DNA of 64,000 nucleotides from Aquificota bacterium. GTDB lineage: Bacteria; Aquificota; Aquificia; Aquificales; Aquificaceae. The notes beneath the pieces are model-generated. The model was not told the DNA's origin and made no database searches. It saw only the letters and a program-made list of their open reading frames with translations. The stretch is taken from the NCBI GenBank assembly GCA_018771605.1, contig CP076324.1, forward strand, positions 1,527,700 to 1,591,699, in the 5' to 3' direction. Position 1 is the stretch's first letter. The number at the start of each line of letters is the position of its first letter. This document shows positions 35,710 to 45,200 of this stretch, piece after piece. A program made the translations under genes and the position numbers.

Positions 35710-36070
35710 ACCTCTTTTTCAAAATAGCCTTTTCCAGTTTTTTCTTTATATGGCCCTTATTCAACTTCTTGCACAAGTTTTTTTAGACAGAAGGGTAGCC
35801 TTCTGGATAGCCTCGGTAAGCGCCACAGTTTTGTGGCTTAGGTCCTTTGACCCACTAACACCTCTTAAGGCATGGCTTATAGTTCTCTTCATATTTAGCC
35901 TGTATCTGATACCAAGGCTACTTTTCCACTTTAACATCTTTCTATACCTAAAAGGCAAAAAACGATGTCCAGAATGCTATAGTGAAGTGCATTGGAGGGC
36001 TAAGGTGTGCCCATTTTGTAAGCATAGGTTTAAGGGAGTGGAAAAGGCTGGAGAGGAGATTTCAAAATAA
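35687..36070 (+). CDS. membrane protein with C-terminal zinc ribbon
   Basis: 127 residues: about three N-terminal hydrophobic helices (FQFFLYMALIQLLAQVFL; VAFWIASVSATVLWL; LKAWLIVLFIFSLYLI), then a cytoplasmic zinc ribbon CPECYSEVHWRAKVCPFCKHRF. Family unknown. It is translationally linked to the preceding gene by overlap; ATG 35702 is an alternative start. Between it and the next gene are 49 bp without clear signals. Confidence 0.65.
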   Translation: MEDLRMLEPLFQNSLFQFFLYMALIQLLAQVFLDRRVAFWIASVSATVLWLRSFDPLTPLKAWLIVLFIFSLYLIPRLLFHFNIFLYLKGKKRCPECYSEVHWRAKVCPFCKHRFKGVEKAGEEISK

Positions 36071-36119
36071 AGTTGAAGCTCTTGGTGGTAAGGAGTAAAT
36101 TTATAGGTGGAGGTTTGCC

Positions 36120-36602
36120 ATGATAGAGATGGTTGTGCATGGAGTAACCCTTGACCCTGTGTCTCAGATGCCTATAGTGATTTTGAGGGCAAAAGACAAT
36201 GAGGAAGTGATCCTTCCTATATGGATAGGTGTTTTTGAAGCAGACAGTATAGTACGCCAGCTTCAAAGGATAGAACCGCCAAGGCCCATGACCTATGAGC
36301 TTACAAAGAACATAATAGAAAGTATGGGTGCAAGGCTTGAAAAGGTGGTAATAACCGACTTAAGAGATAGCACCTACTATGCGGAGCTTCATATAATACA
36401 TGGGAACAACCTTTTGGTTATAGATTCAAGGCCAAGCGATGCCATAAACCTTGCATTAAGGTTTGATGTTCCAGTCTTCGTTGAGGAGGAAGTTTTAGAA
36501 AAGTCCAAAGTGCCAAAGCCGGAGGAGGATGAAGAAAAGGAAAAACTAAGAGAATGGCTTGAAAACATAAAACCCGAAGATTTTGAAAAGGGCTTAAGTT
36601 AA
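36120..36602 (+). CDS. bifunctional nuclease (BFN/DUF151) domain protein
   Basis: 160 residues with the BFN pattern: PVSQMPIVILRAKDNEEVILPIWIGVFEADSI, RPMTYELTKNIIESMGARLEKVVITDLRDSTYYAEL and IDSRPSDAINLALRFDVPVFVEEEVLE. Members have DNase/RNase activity in some species; a general role is not known. The C-terminus is an acidic helical tail. The 3' end overlaps a convergent gene by 9 nt. Confidence 0.9.
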   Translation: MIEMVVHGVTLDPVSQMPIVILRAKDNEEVILPIWIGVFEADSIVRQLQRIEPPRPMTYELTKNIIESMGARLEKVVITDLRDSTYYAELHIIHGNNLLVIDSRPSDAINLALRFDVPVFVEEEVLEKSKVPKPEEDEEKEKLREWLENIKPEDFEKGLS

Positions 36603-37022
36603 TATAACCTCTTTTAAACACTCCAGCATAAGGTCCTTGGGTGGGCTTCCCACATCCACCACGGGTTCAACGGCTAAGAGGTCTTCTTTGTTTAAAGAAT
36701 CATAGAGTAATTTATACACTTCCACAAGGCCTTCACGAAAGCTAAGCCCCTCTTTAAAAACATACAGCTCCAAATCCTCCCTGTAGCCAGACAGGTTATA
36801 GTTCTCCGGCTTTTTTATGGCTTCATCCACTCCTATAGCATAGGCCTTACCATGGTTTAAAGCAAGCTTAAAAGGTGCATACTCGGAAGCATAACATTCC
36901 ATATCTACAGGGCTTAGTTCCTCATCGGAAGGCAAAGCCACCACATACACGGCAGACCTTCTTTCTTGCCTTCCACCCTCGTAATGTGCCAAAATCTCTA
37001 TGTAATATACCCAAGACCTCAT
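36594..37022 (-). CDS. hypothetical protein
   Basis: 142 residues, soluble and acidic, starting with a beta-strand-like YYIEILAHYEGGRQERRSAVYVVAL. I do not recognise the family. Its start overlaps the stop of the M50 protease gene by 4 nt, so it is the third gene of the sdhA-protease operon. Confidence 0.65.
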   Translation of the reverse strand: MRSWVYYIEILAHYEGGRQERRSAVYVVALPSDEELSPVDMECYASEYAPFKLALNHGKAYAIGVDEAIKKPENYNLSGYREDLELYVFKEGLSFREGLVEVYKLLYDSLNKEDLLAVEPVVDVGSPPKDLMLECLKEVILT

Positions 37023-37663
37023 ATCCTACCTAAAAGATAGTTCCATAGGAACAGTATGGGTGGAAATATGATCCTTCCCAATACTCCAGTAAAGAGCAAG
37101 ACTGTTATTATGAGAAAACCATAGGTTTCAAACCTATAAAAAAGTTCCCAGTATTTTACGGAGAAAAAGCTCATAAGGGCCCTACTTCCATCCAAAGGTG
37201 GTATGGGTATGGCGTTGAAAAAGGCAAGCACAAGGTTTATAAGCACAGCTTGGGCGGAGAAAAGGGCAAGGGGAAGGATTATTGGGTCTCCAAGGAAGTT
37301 AAGGTAGCCCTCTTTTATAAGCCTAAAGAGGATAGCAAAGAATATGGCAAGGAAGAGGTTCATAAGGATGCCTGCAATGGAGACAAAAAAGGTGCCATAC
37401 CTTAGGTTTCTAAACCTTAGAGGGTTTATAGGCACGGGCTTTGCCCATCCGAAGAGAATGGGAGAGGAGAGTAGCATTAAAAGGGCTGGGAGGATTATGG
37501 TGCCAAAGAGGTCTATGTGGGGGATAGGGTTTAATGTTAGCCTTCCTGCCTCTTTGGCCGTTGGGTCTCCCATCTTATAGGCCATCCATCCATGGGCATA
37601 CTCATGAAGTATTACAGCCATCATGATGGCTGGTAAGGCCACCACTGCCTGTTGTGGGTCCAT
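37019..37663 (-). CDS. site-2-protease-like M50 membrane metalloprotease
   Basis: 214 residues and about six helices. The zinc motif HEYAHGWMAYKMGD lies in the first helix region and the third ligand in NAIPIPPLDGSRAL near 160. It matches the short M50B family without a PDZ domain, which cleaves substrates inside the membrane; the substrate is unknown. It starts at TAATG overlapping the flavoprotein stop. Confidence 0.9.
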   Translation of the reverse strand: MDPQQAVVALPAIMMAVILHEYAHGWMAYKMGDPTAKEAGRLTLNPIPHIDLFGTIILPALLMLLSSPILFGWAKPVPINPLRFRNLRYGTFFVSIAGILMNLFLAIFFAILFRLIKEGYLNFLGDPIILPLALFSAQAVLINLVLAFFNAIPIPPLDGSRALMSFFSVKYWELFYRFETYGFLIITVLLFTGVLGRIIFPPILFLWNYLLGRI

Positions 37664-39369
37664 TAGTACTTCCTCTCCGCCGGTTGATGGTATTTTATGT
37701 CCACCTCAGAGTATTCTATCCTTAGCTTATCGCCCTCTTGCTTAAGGATGGTATGTTTCAAAAAGTTTTCATCATCCCTTTCGGGGTAGTCTTCCCTGTA
37801 ATGGCCACCCCTTGACTCCCTTCTATGCAAGGCACAGTAGGCCACTGCCCTTGCAAGGTGTAGCATGTTCCTTAGTTCTATAGTCTCTACCAGATTTGTG
37901 TTAAAGACCTTGCTTTTATCCACCACTGGCACCCTTTCCCATCTTTCAATAAGCTCAGAAAGCTCCTCATAGGCGGACTTTAAGGATGCCTCATCCCTAA
38001 ATATGCCAACCTTCTCCCATGTAATATCTCCCATTCTCTTTCTCAAATCGGCCAGTCTTTCTTTGCCTTCCCTCTTCATAAGCCCTTCTATAAACTCTTC
38101 CCCTTTTCTCTCTTCTCCCGGGGCTATGTCCAAAAAGTCTACCTGTTTGGCATACTCTCTGGCCGATATACCACAGAACTTGCCAAAGACAAGAAGCTCT
38201 ATAAGGGAATTTCCACCCAAGCGGTTGGCACCATGCACAGAAACACAAGCACACTCACCCACTGCATAAAGGCCTTCCATGGGCGTGGCGGAGGTCATGT
38301 AGTTTTCCACATGTATGCCACCCATACAGTAGTGGGCTGTGGGCCTTATAGGCACAGGGTCATAGACAGGGTCCACACCCTCAAAGTCTATGGCCAATTG
38401 ACGCACCTGTGGAAGCCTTTCCTTTATCTTCTCTTCTCCCAAATGCCTTAGGTCCAAAAGCACGTAGGCAGAAGTGCCTTCTCCAAAACCTCTTCCTTCC
38501 CTTATCTCATACTCTATGGCCCTTGATACCATATCTCTGGGCGCAAGCTCCATCTTTTCTGGCGCATACCTTGCCATAAACCTCTCACCCAGCTTGTTTA
38601 TAAGATAACCACCCTCTCCACGACAGGCCTCAGAGAGCAAAATACCAGTTTTGGCAAGGCCAGTGGGATGGAACTGGATAAACTCTATATCTTTGAGGGG
38701 AAGGCCGTTCAAAAGGGCTACCGCCACACCATCACCCGTATTTCCCACTGCGTTGGTGCTTCTCTGCCAGTATATACGGGCAAAGCCACCGGTGGCCAAA
38801 ACCACCGCCTTGGCTCTAAGCACAACCACCTCGCCGTTCCTTATATCATAGACCACCACACCCTTGACCCTTTGGCCGTTGTGAAGTAGGTCCAAGAGGA
38901 AAAACTCGTTGAAAAAGTCTATGTTATCTTTGGCAAGAGCCTGCTCAAAAAGGGTATGCAAAAGCACATGGCCAGTCCTGTCGGCCGAATAGACAGTCCT
39001 TGGGAAAGAGGCACCACCAAAGGGCCTTTGAGCTATCCTGCCATCCTCCATCCTTGAAAAAGGCACACCCCATCGGTCAAGCTCGTAGACCACCTCCGGC
39101 GCATGCCTGCACATAAAGTAAACGGCCTCCTGGTCTGCAAGGAAGTCTGCGCCCTTTATGGTATCAAAGGCATGTGCCTCTGGAGTGTCTTGGGGCATGG
39201 CATTACCAAGGGAGGCGTTTAGACCTCCCTGCGCCGCACCTGTATGTGAACGCGTGGGATATACCTTAGAAACCACAGCCACCTTTATGGATGGGTCCCT
39301 TGCACACTCTATAGCGGTGCGAAGCCCAGCACCACCCGCACCCACAATAACCACATCATAGCTTTTCAT
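37663..39369 (-). CDS. sdhA: succinate dehydrogenase/fumarate reductase flavoprotein subunit
   Basis: 568 residues. FAD-binding VIVGAGGAGLRTAIE, the covalent-FAD region TRSHTGAAQGGLNASLGN, active-site QFHPTG, RGEGGYLINKLGERFM, and PTAHYCMGGIHV with GANRLGGNSLIELLVFG are all present. In Aquificaceae the reductive TCA cycle needs fumarate reduction, so it may run in that direction; sequence alone cannot tell. No iron-sulfur or membrane subunits follow: the next genes are a protease and a hypothetical. frdA is the alternative name. Confidence 0.93.
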   Translation of the reverse strand: MKSYDVVIVGAGGAGLRTAIECARDPSIKVAVVSKVYPTRSHTGAAQGGLNASLGNAMPQDTPEAHAFDTIKGADFLADQEAVYFMCRHAPEVVYELDRWGVPFSRMEDGRIAQRPFGGASFPRTVYSADRTGHVLLHTLFEQALAKDNIDFFNEFFLLDLLHNGQRVKGVVVYDIRNGEVVVLRAKAVVLATGGFARIYWQRSTNAVGNTGDGVAVALLNGLPLKDIEFIQFHPTGLAKTGILLSEACRGEGGYLINKLGERFMARYAPEKMELAPRDMVSRAIEYEIREGRGFGEGTSAYVLLDLRHLGEEKIKERLPQVRQLAIDFEGVDPVYDPVPIRPTAHYCMGGIHVENYMTSATPMEGLYAVGECACVSVHGANRLGGNSLIELLVFGKFCGISAREYAKQVDFLDIAPGEERKGEEFIEGLMKREGKERLADLRKRMGDITWEKVGIFRDEASLKSAYEELSELIERWERVPVVDKSKVFNTNLVETIELRNMLHLARAVAYCALHRRESRGGHYREDYPERDDENFLKHTILKQEGDKLRIEYSEVDIKYHQPAERKY

Positions 39370-39484
39370 GGCTTAAATTTTAACTCAAAACCATATATTT
39401 AAATGCAACATAAAAGGATAATCTTCATCATATAAAAGGTGTTTCTACAAGATTGATGGACCAGATTTTCACAAGGACAAACAT

Positions 39485-39508
39485 ACCGACCGGTCGGTCG
39501 GTTATAAT
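39485..39508 (+). promoter_or_regulatory. TetR-type operator overlapping the RND promoter
   Basis: ACCGACC-GGTCGGT (39485-39498) is a perfect 14-bp palindrome followed by another CGGT half, the style of many TetR/AcrR operators. TATAAT (39503-39508) starts 4 nt later and lies 8 nt before the RND start codon, so a bound repressor would block polymerase. No TetR gene is in this window. Confidence 0.75.
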
Positions 39509-39516
39509 ATCTTGCT

Positions 39517-42500
39517 ATGTACAAGTTTTTTATACACAGGCCAGTGACCTCTTGGATGTTCATGATAGCCTTTATTTTGCTTGGCCTATACTCCCTCAGA
39601 GTCATACCTATAGACCGCCTTCCCGATGTGGACTTTCCCACAGTTTCCATAGTTACCAACTACCCGGGTGCCAACGCTTATGTGGTGGATGTGAATATAA
39701 CAAGGGAGATAGAGGACCAAATAGCCACCATAAGCGGAATAGAAAGTATATCTTCTGCCAGCTTTGCTGGCACCTCCCGGATAACCATAACCTTTTCCCT
39801 TGAAAAGGACATAGATGTGGCAGCACAGGAGGTAAGGGATGCAGTCCAAAGGGCTTTAAGTAGGCTTCCGGAGGGTGTGGACCCACCTTTGGTAAGGAAG
39901 GTGGATACATCTATTGCTCCTGTCTTTGTTGCTTTGCTTCACTCAAAGACGGCGGACTATCAGACCTTGGCCTATTGGGCGGATAAGGTAATAAAGAGGG
40001 AGTTTGAAAGGATAAACGGCGTAGGACAGGTGGACCTTGGGGGCTTTAGGGACAATGTGTTGTGGGTTAGGATTGATGCAGAGAAGCTGTACTCAAGAAG
40101 CTTGGCCATTCAAGATGTGGTTGATGCCATAAAGAAAAACAATTTAGAGTCTCCGGCGGGAGCCATCTATGGCAAGGACAGAGAATACATAATAAGGCTT
40201 TACGGAAAGGTAAAGGACCCAAAGGAGTTGGAAAGCGTGTATATAAGGAACGGTGTAAGGCTAAAGGATGTGGGCTTTGTGGAGTTTACAGAGGACGAGT
40301 TTAGAGGCATGGCGAGATATAAGGGAGAGCAGGCCATAGCCCTTGTGGTCTATAAGCAATCAAAGGCAAACACGGTGGCCGTTGTGGATGCAGTTAAGAA
40401 AAAAATGGAAGAGCTAAACAGGGAACTTCCACCTGGCATGCGTATGGATTACACCTTTGACTCTTCCATCTTTGTAAAGGACAGCGTAAAGGCGGCCATA
40501 GAGGAGATCATCATAGGTAGCCTCCTTACTGCCCTTGTGGTCTATTTCTTCCTTGGCAGTCTAAGGCTTACCCTTGTTCCCATCTTTGCCATACCCATAA
40601 CCCTTTTGGGGACAGTCTTCTTTATATACCAGCTTGGAAACTCTTTAAACACCTTTACCCTCCTTGCCCTTGCGGTGGCTGTAGGCATAGTCATAGACGA
40701 CGCCATTGTGGTGCTTGAAAGCATATTTAGGAGAAGGTATGAGGAAGGCTTTGAGCCTTTGCAGGCGGGAGAGGTTGGAACAAGGATAGTTATCTTCGCA
40801 CTTTTGGCCTCCACCGCCTCTTTGGTAATAGTGTTTATTCCCATCATATTTTTAAAAGGTGTGGTGGGCAAGCTCTTTGGTAGCTTTGCCCTCACTTTGG
40901 CGATAGCCATAGCCCTTTCTTACCTTGTGGCCGTAAGCTTTACACCTATGGCAGTCTCAAGGCTGGTAAAGGGCAAAGAGCCCTCAAACCCTTTTACAAA
41001 GGCTTACCACAGCTTTGAAGCCTTTTTTGATAGGCTTTTGAGATGGTCCCTTGACCACAAAGCCATTGTTATAGCCCTCTCGCTCATAAGCGTTTTTATA
41101 GGCTTCCAGCTATTTAAAGCCACTAAAAAAGAATTTTTCCCCATAGTGGATGAGGGAAGATTTCTCATAAGGTTTGAAACGCCTACCGGCTCTTCCTTTG
41201 AATACACAAGGAAAAAGGCGGAAGAGATAGAAAGGATCCTTTTGAAAAACCCCTATGTGGACCGCTTTGGTATGGCTGTGGGACAAGGCGTGGCAGGAAG
41301 GCCAGACGTGAACGGTGGCTTAGGCTTTGTGTATTTAAAGGAAGGAAAAAGACCCCATCAGGCCAAGATCATGGAGATGGTAAGGGAGGAGTTTAAAAAG
41401 GTCAGGGATGTGAGAGTAAGCGTAGAACCACCGGGCATAGTGGGACCGGGAGGAGGAAGACAGGTGGACCTTCAGTATGTTATAAAAGGCCCATCCCTTG
41501 AGGAGCTTCAAAGTATATCAGAAAAGCTGGTAAAAGAGTTTAGGAATAGGCCAGGCTATAGGGATGTGGATACGGACCTAAGATTAAACGAACCACAGGT
41601 GCAGATAAGAGTAAACAGAGAAAAGCTGGGAGACCTTGGAGTGAGCGTGGAGGACATAGCCCTCACCTTAAACGTCCTCTTTGGAAAGTTCCAACTTGGC
41701 ACCTATGAGCTTGGTGCGGAGAGCTACGACCTATACGTCAAAGCCTTGCCAAACTTTGTAGAAAATAGGGAAAACCTTAAAAAGGTCTTTGTAAGAAATG
41801 CAAAGGGAGAACTCATACCCCTTACAGAGCTTGTGGAGATGGAAATTGCCCCCGGCTACAAGGCCATAAACCGCTACAACAGGCAATACTCTTTTACCTT
41901 TTTTGCCAACCTATCCCCAGAAAAGCCTTTGGCCAACGCAGTGGATGAGCTAACAAGCTGGTTAAGAAATAACCTACCACCGGGCTACACCTTTGAACCT
42001 GTAGGCCAAGCCAAAGAGTTTCAAAGAGCCTTTCAAGGCCTTGGCTTTGCCCTTCTTTTTGCCCTCGTGGGAGTCTATATGGTTTTGGCTTCCCTCTTTG
42101 AGAGCTACAGGCATCCCTTTACGGTGCTTTTGATGGTTCCTTTGGCTGTGGCAGGAACCTTTGGCCTTCTCTTTTTAACCAACACCTCCTTAAGCGTCCC
42201 ATCTTACTTTGGCGTAATACTTCTGGTAGGCATAATAGTTAGGGATGCAGTGCTTTTTATAGAAAGGATAATACAGCTAAGAAAGGAAAGTATGCCCACG
42301 CGCCAAGCCATACTTCAGGCAAGGAAGGAAAGGCTAAGGCCCATTTTGATGACCACCTTTACCATAGTCTCTGCCCTCACGCCCGTGGCCCTTGGTCTTA
42401 CCGCCGGCGCAGAACTTAGAAAGCCTTTAGCCCTTGCAGTTATAGGTGGTATATTTACCGGTTTACCTCTTAGTCTCTTCCTGCTTCCAGTTATCTATGA

Positions 42501-42555
42501 ACTCTTTGACAAACTTAGTTTAAAGACTTATCATATAAGAAAGGAAAACACTTAG
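39517..42555 (+). CDS. RND (HAE-1 type) efflux transporter
   Basis: 1,012 residues with the AcrB layout: a first helix, two large periplasmic loops, and 12 helices. The proton-relay aspartates lie in TM4 (VGIVIDDAIVVLE). In TM10 the AcrB Lys940 position seems to be Arg with Asp next to it (IIVRDAVLFIE). It exports drugs or lipids outward. No periplasmic adaptor or outer membrane factor gene is adjacent, so partners must be encoded elsewhere. The start has no Shine-Dalgarno sequence and follows TATAAT by 8 nt. Confidence 0.94.
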   Translation: MYKFFIHRPVTSWMFMIAFILLGLYSLRVIPIDRLPDVDFPTVSIVTNYPGANAYVVDVNITREIEDQIATISGIESISSASFAGTSRITITFSLEKDIDVAAQEVRDAVQRALSRLPEGVDPPLVRKVDTSIAPVFVALLHSKTADYQTLAYWADKVIKREFERINGVGQVDLGGFRDNVLWVRIDAEKLYSRSLAIQDVVDAIKKNNLESPAGAIYGKDREYIIRLYGKVKDPKELESVYIRNGVRLKDVGFVEFTEDEFRGMARYKGEQAIALVVYKQSKANTVAVVDAVKKKMEELNRELPPGMRMDYTFDSSIFVKDSVKAAIEEIIIGSLLTALVVYFFLGSLRLTLVPIFAIPITLLGTVFFIYQLGNSLNTFTLLALAVAVGIVIDDAIVVLESIFRRRYEEGFEPLQAGEVGTRIVIFALLASTASLVIVFIPIIFLKGVVGKLFGSFALTLAIAIALSYLVAVSFTPMAVSRLVKGKEPSNPFTKAYHSFEAFFDRLLRWSLDHKAIVIALSLISVFIGFQLFKATKKEFFPIVDEGRFLIRFETPTGSSFEYTRKKAEEIERILLKNPYVDRFGMAVGQGVAGRPDVNGGLGFVYLKEGKRPHQAKIMEMVREEFKKVRDVRVSVEPPGIVGPGGGRQVDLQYVIKGPSLEELQSISEKLVKEFRNRPGYRDVDTDLRLNEPQVQIRVNREKLGDLGVSVEDIALTLNVLFGKFQLGTYELGAESYDLYVKALPNFVENRENLKKVFVRNAKGELIPLTELVEMEIAPGYKAINRYNRQYSFTFFANLSPEKPLANAVDELTSWLRNNLPPGYTFEPVGQAKEFQRAFQGLGFALLFALVGVYMVLASLFESYRHPFTVLLMVPLAVAGTFGLLFLTNTSLSVPSYFGVILLVGIIVRDAVLFIERIIQLRKESMPTRQAILQARKERLRPILMTTFTIVSALTPVALGLTAGAELRKPLALAVIGGIFTGLPLSLFLLPVIYELFDKLSLKTYHIRKENT

Positions 42556-42567
42556 GAGGTGAGAGCC

Positions 42568-42864
42568 ATGCCTATCTATGTCATGTTAACCTCTTTAACA
42601 GATGAGGGGATGAAAACACTAAAACACAAGCCAGAAAGGATAAAAGAAGTTGACAAAGAAGTAATGGATCGCTTTGGTATCAAAATCTTGGCCCAGTATG
42701 CAGTGATGGGACCTTATGACTTTGTAAACATAATAGAGGCGCCGGACAACGACACAGTGGTAAAGATGGCTATAGAGCTTGGTTCAAGGGGCACCATAAG
42801 AACACTTACCATGCCGGCCATAGAAGTAGACCAACTAATAAAAGACCTAAAGGAGCTAGGTTAA
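42568..42864 (+). CDS. GYD-domain protein
   Basis: 98 residues from ATG 42568, with GGAGG 8 nt upstream; a GTG at 42559 lies on the ribosome site itself. The pattern (YVMLTSLTDEGMKTLKHKPERIKEV, FGIKILAQYAVMGPYDFVNIIEAPD) fits the GYD ferredoxin-like family, of unknown function. It starts 12 nt after the RND pump stop. Confidence 0.85.
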   Translation: MPIYVMLTSLTDEGMKTLKHKPERIKEVDKEVMDRFGIKILAQYAVMGPYDFVNIIEAPDNDTVVKMAIELGSRGTIRTLTMPAIEVDQLIKDLKELG

Positions 42865-42868
42865 GCTG

Positions 42869-43216
42869 ATGGAACATATCCTTAGGGCTTTCTTTGAAAT
42901 TACCCTAAGGCATACGGACCTAAAATGGGCAAAGAGCAGGGATGACCTCATAAGCAGGGCTATAAAGGCCCTAAGGGCCTTCAAAGAAGGTAAAAGCATA
43001 CAGGAAGTCAAAGCCACAAAGGATCTAAGCTTTGAAATAGAAAACAGCTTGGAATTTTTGGAAAGCTTTGTAAAAAAGCACCCAGAGGAGGTGGAAAAGC
43101 TTATAAGCCTTTTAAGCATGTTCATAAAATCACCAACTCCTTGTAAAATAAAGCTTATAAACTTTGCGGAGGCCTTGCTTGAAGATAGGGCAGTACCTAA
43201 AAGAGGGCAACTTTAG
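42869..43216 (+). CDS. hypothetical helical protein
   Basis: 115 residues, nearly all helical and charged ([44 protein letters not shown]). Family not recognised. It starts 4 nt after the GYD gene and overlaps metF by 38 nt, so it sits in the same operon. Confidence 0.65.
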   Translation: MEHILRAFFEITLRHTDLKWAKSRDDLISRAIKALRAFKEGKSIQEVKATKDLSFEIENSLEFLESFVKKHPEEVEKLISLLSMFIKSPTPCKIKLINFAEALLEDRAVPKRGQL

Positions 43217-44060
43217 CCTATCCTTTGAATTCTTCCCACCAAAGACTCCAGAAGGGGAAGAGGAGCTTTTTCAAACCATAAAAAACCTAAGGAGTATAAA
43301 CCCATCCTTTGTATCCGTTACCTACGGAGCTGGTGGAAGCACAAGGGACAGAACAAGGAGAGTGGTGGAAAGGATACACAAAGAAACAGACCTTACAGTT
43401 ATGGCCCACCTTACTTGCATAGCGCATAGCAAAGAAGAGCTTTTGCAGATAATAGAAGAATACAGGGAAATAGGCATAGAGAACCTTTTGGCCCTAAGGG
43501 GGGACAAACCCGTCAATACGCCAGACTTTAAACCACCGGAAGGTGCATGCAAACATGCGGACCAGCTTGTAAGCCTAATAAGGGAAAACTACGGCGATTG
43601 GTTTTCCATAGGCGTGGCTTCTTATCCAGAAGGCCATCCCGAATCTCCCAATATGGAATGGGAGATAAAGTATTTTAAAAAGAAGGTGGAGGCTGGTGCA
43701 GACTTTTCCATAACTCAGATGTTCTTTGATAATAGATACTACTACGAGTTTGTAGACCTTTGCCAAAAGGCTGGCATAGACATACCCATTATACCGGGCA
43801 TAATGCCCATAACCAACTTCAGGCAGGTGCAAAAATTTGCCAGCATGTGCGGTGCCACCATACCCCAAAGGCTAATAGAGAGATTAGAACCCTATGCGGA
43901 CAGTCCAGAAGAGACATTAAAAATAGGTGTGGAGTTTGCCATAGAGCAGTGCTTGGACCTTTTGGAAAACAATGTTCCAGGTCTTCACTTTTATACGCTA
44001 AATAAGTCAAAGGCAACGCTTATGGTCTATGAAGGCATTAGGGGAGCTTTAAAGGCATGA
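43179..44060 (+). CDS. metF: methylenetetrahydrofolate reductase
   Basis: 293 residues. [53 protein letters not shown] and [13 protein letters not shown] are MetF signatures; it makes 5-methyltetrahydrofolate for methionine. I chose TTG 43179 because GGAGG ends 6 nt upstream and the protein then starts KIGQYLKEG as in relatives; the TTG at 43164 is longer. The stop overlaps the next start by 4 nt. Confidence 0.93.
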   Translation: MKIGQYLKEGNFSLSFEFFPPKTPEGEEELFQTIKNLRSINPSFVSVTYGAGGSTRDRTRRVVERIHKETDLTVMAHLTCIAHSKEELLQIIEEYREIGIENLLALRGDKPVNTPDFKPPEGACKHADQLVSLIRENYGDWFSIGVASYPEGHPESPNMEWEIKYFKKKVEAGADFSITQMFFDNRYYYEFVDLCQKAGIDIPIIPGIMPITNFRQVQKFASMCGATIPQRLIERLEPYADSPEETLKIGVEFAIEQCLDLLENNVPGLHFYTLNKSKATLMVYEGIRGALKA

Positions 44061-44260
44061 GAGTAAAGGTAAGCTACAGAGGGCAGATAAAGGAATTGGA
44101 GTTTGAAAAGGATAAGATAACAGCCTTGGAGCTATTGAAGGCCTTGGGCCTCTCAAGGGAATATGCCTTTGTAGTAAAAGGTGAGGAAATACTGGAGGAG
44201 AGGGACCTTATAGAGGATGGAGAAGAAGTAAGAGTGATAAACGCCATCTCAGGCGGATAG
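44057..44260 (+). CDS. MoaD/ThiS-like sulfur-carrier protein
   Basis: 67 residues of a ubiquitin-like fold ending in Gly-Gly (INAISGG). It resembles MoaD/ThiS carriers but is distinct from the thiS at 13545. It could serve molybdopterin, tRNA thiolation or another pathway. It is co-translated with metF through a 4-nt overlap. Confidence 0.85.
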   Translation: MRVKVSYRGQIKELEFEKDKITALELLKALGLSREYAFVVKGEEILEERDLIEDGEEVRVINAISGG

Positions 44261-44267
44261 TTAAAGC

Positions 44268-44744
44268 ATGAGGTTGGATGTTAGAAACTTAGAGCCACCT
44301 CAGCCTATGGTTAAGGTAGCCCAGGCCCTTGAAAGATTAAAGGAAGGGGAGGTTTTGGAAGTCTTAGGTTCAAGGCCCTTTACTCATTTACTTCCAAGGC
44401 TAAAGGAGCTGGGCTACGATTATGAATTAAAGGAAACAGAAGAAGGATACCTTCTTAGGATATGGCGTAGCGGTCCGGCCATGCTGAAAGAAGAAAGCCA
44501 TAGAGGGGAGTTTGAAATAGATGAAAATACCAACGTTGGAGAGCTTTTAAGAAGGTTGCCAAAGGCCCTTGATGTGCTAATAAGCTATGGCTTTACGCCC
44601 CTTAAGAACCCCATCTTAAGGAAAATACTGCCCCACACGGTCACCCTTGGACAGGCAAAGAAGATAAGAAGGATGTCCGATGAAAAATTTAACGAAATGC
44701 TTGAAGTCCTCAGAAGGCTAAAGGATGAGACCCACAACCTCTAA
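44268..44744 (+). CDS. DUF2249-DUF1858 protein
   Basis: 158 residues. The N-terminal half is a TusA-like DUF2249 (RLDVRNLEPPQPMVKVAQALERLKEGEVLEVL) lacking the TusA cysteine. The C-terminal half is DUF1858 (IDENTNVGELLRRLPKALDVLISYGFTPLKNPILRK), often found near redox or sulfur enzymes. Function unknown. It starts 7 nt after the sulfur carrier. Confidence 0.85.
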   Translation: MRLDVRNLEPPQPMVKVAQALERLKEGEVLEVLGSRPFTHLLPRLKELGYDYELKETEEGYLLRIWRSGPAMLKEESHRGEFEIDENTNVGELLRRLPKALDVLISYGFTPLKNPILRKILPHTVTLGQAKKIRRMSDEKFNEMLEVLRRLKDETHNL

Positions 44745-44753
44745 AATATTTTT

Positions 44754-45164
44754 ATGGAAATAAAGACGCCCTACCTAGCTGTGGATGCCATCTTGAGGCT
44801 TTGGGAGGGAAAAAGCTTTAAAGGTTTGGTCCTGATAGAAAGGCTATACCCTCCTTACGGCCTTGCCTTGCCTGGTGGCTTTGTGGAAATTGGAGAAAGC
44901 GTAGAGTCTGCGGTGCTAAGAGAGGTAAAGGAAGAGACCGGACTAAATGCTACAATAAACAGGCTCTTTGGAGTATATTCGGACCCCAAAAGGGACCCAC
45001 GATTTCATGTGGTTTCTGTTGTCTTTGTATGTGATGCGGAAGGTGTTCCAAAGGCTGGAGATGATGCAAAAAAGGTAAGGGTTTTTAAACTGGAAGAGCT
45101 TCCCTTAGATAATCTATGCTTTGACCATGGTAGGATATTGGAGGACTATTTAAAAAGATGGTAA
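44754..45164 (+). CDS. Nudix hydrolase
   Basis: 136 residues. The Nudix box GGFVEIGESVESAVLREVKEETGL is complete and preceded by LALPGGF, the pattern of ADP-ribose/NDP-sugar pyrophosphatases or housecleaning enzymes. The start has no Shine-Dalgarno sequence and follows TAAAAT by 6 nt, a possible leaderless unit. Confidence 0.9.
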   Translation: MEIKTPYLAVDAILRLWEGKSFKGLVLIERLYPPYGLALPGGFVEIGESVESAVLREVKEETGLNATINRLFGVYSDPKRDPRFHVVSVVFVCDAEGVPKAGDDAKKVRVFKLEELPLDNLCFDHGRILEDYLKRW

Positions 45165-45200
45165 AATTTTTAATTCATAAACTCTTTCTGGAGGAGTTGT

